A stretch of DNA of 64,000 nucleotides, taken from assembly GCF_017874375.1 (NCBI RefSeq), contig NZ_JAGGLK010000002.1, positions 310,001 through 374,000 on the forward strand, written 5' to 3'. The first letter of the stretch is position 1. The number at the start of each line of letters is the position of its first letter. Made by a program: the position numbers and the translations under genes. Positions 63,558 through 64,000 of this stretch are shown piece after piece. The stretch is from Methanohalophilus levihalophilus. GTDB lineage: Archaea > Halobacteriota > Methanosarcinia > Methanosarcinales > Methanosarcinaceae. Below the pieces are notes generated by a model. It did no database searches and was not told the origin of the DNA. It saw only the letters and a program-made list of their open reading frames with translations.

Positions 63558-64000
63558 TGATTTTGATGATCTGTTAAAGGTAGGGGAAAAATATGGTGAA
63601 GAGAAACGTGAAACCAATGAAGATGTAACTTCACCTTCCGAAAGTTCCCGTTTTGAAGAATACAACCCTGAAGATACAGCTAATTCTTCATCTGTGGATG
63701 CAGTCGATTCTGCTTTCGGAACAATCATTTCAGGCCTGGAGCCAATTGAGATTACCGAATCAGGAGCACGGATTACGGGTTATATAACCTCAGCACGCAG
63801 ATCCGCTGTCAGGTTGGGAACGTATGTGATTGTTCCATATGGTAACGAAGATTTGTTTGCAAGGGTCTGGAAACTCCAGTATATGCAGGAATTCGAGGTT
63901 GATGATGCTACTGAACTTCATTCCCGACGGATGCTGAAAAGCAACACAACTGATGAGGTGGATTACAAGTTCCTTGCTTACCTTGATCCAATTTGCATCC
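63547..64000 (+). CDS. herA: HerA DNA helicase, N-terminal part (3' end outside window)
   Basis: The frame is open from ATG at 63547 to the window end (151 codons). An acidic low-complexity start (residues about 1-55) leads to a HAS-barrel domain (GARITGYITSARRSAVRLGT, YVIVPYGNEDLFARVWKLQY), the usual N-terminus of HerA/FtsK-like hexameric translocases. The ATPase domain lies beyond the window. The overlap with nurA supports the identity. Confidence 0.8.
   Translation, partial: MSLDDFDDLLKVGEKYGEEKRETNEDVTSPSESSRFEEYNPEDTANSSSVDAVDSAFGTIISGLEPIEITESGARITGYITSARRSAVRLGTYVIVPYGNEDLFARVWKLQYMQEFEVDDATELHSRRMLKSNTTDEVDYKFLAYLDPICI

Overview
The window comes from a methylotrophic methanogenic archaeon of the order Methanosarcinales, most likely a Methanosarcinaceae member of the Methanolobus, Methanococcoides or Methanohalophilus kind. 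The evidence is a complete archaeal pyrrolysine cassette (amber tRNA pylT, one-piece pylS, pylB, pylC, pylD) followed by a methylcobamide:CoM methyltransferase. Archaeal information-processing genes support this: ribosomal S8e, SRP19, Sec61-beta, PAN, MBF1, RNase Z, RadB, Orc1/Cdc6, thermosome, NurA and HerA. A Methanosarcina-type S-layer protein and the archaeal late cobamide pathway (CbiB, CobZ, CobS, CobY) point the same way. The genus is an inference. Genes are dense and no gap exceeds 300 bases; the largest (about 21890-22124 and 41093-41350) hold divergent promoters.

Layout. 1-2014 (minus): DtxR-type repressor (cut by the edge), MgtC/DUF4010 membrane protein and an encapsulin-type ferritin-like protein. 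2125-3537: MBL-rhodanese fusion. 3539-7249 (minus): a tight six-gene operon with two NifX-like proteins, two MinD-ferredoxin ATPases, DUF1847 and an MBL protein, resembling the orange-protein (ORP) clusters of anaerobes, with an inverted-repeat control region facing uppP. 8222-13692 (minus): pylT-S-B-C-D and mtbA. 13871-15346: an intact CobD with a Cys-rich tail. 15349-30711: a mixed information-processing and metabolic block with tRNA-His, thi4, proC, PAN, glmM and small genes. 30796-34500: mtnA, an HD phosphohydrolase with an internal amber codon, and trmI. 34636-39525: cobamide operon whose first gene is a CobD paralogue lacking the PLP lysine. 39632-46744: RecA/KaiC-like proteins, class III ribonucleotide reductase with activase and glutaredoxin, a lipoprotein and thiL. 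46767-50315: a large S-layer protein with three fibronectin-III domains. 50366-53687: a regulator and an ABC importer. 53696-58610: bactofilin-like, DUF169, Mrp, DUF134, Orc1 and ModE-like genes. 58603-64000: exonuclease III, an Imm5-like protein, thermosome, DUF5350, NurA and the start of HerA.

How the parts connect. The pyl genes and mtbA serve methylamine methanogenesis, where amber codons are read as pyrrolysine. In agreement, 68 of the 69 complete coding sequences end in TAA or TGA. TAG occurs in only two telling places. One lies inside the HD phosphohydrolase, before the region holding its last predicted metal ligand. The other is the stop codon of pylB, one base before pylC, which lacks a visible Shine-Dalgarno sequence. 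The cobamide operon supplies the corrinoid cofactor these methyltransferases need. Its two CobD paralogues look like a split of a bifunctional kinase/decarboxylase into an active decarboxylase and a PLP-dead partner that keeps the metal-binding tail.
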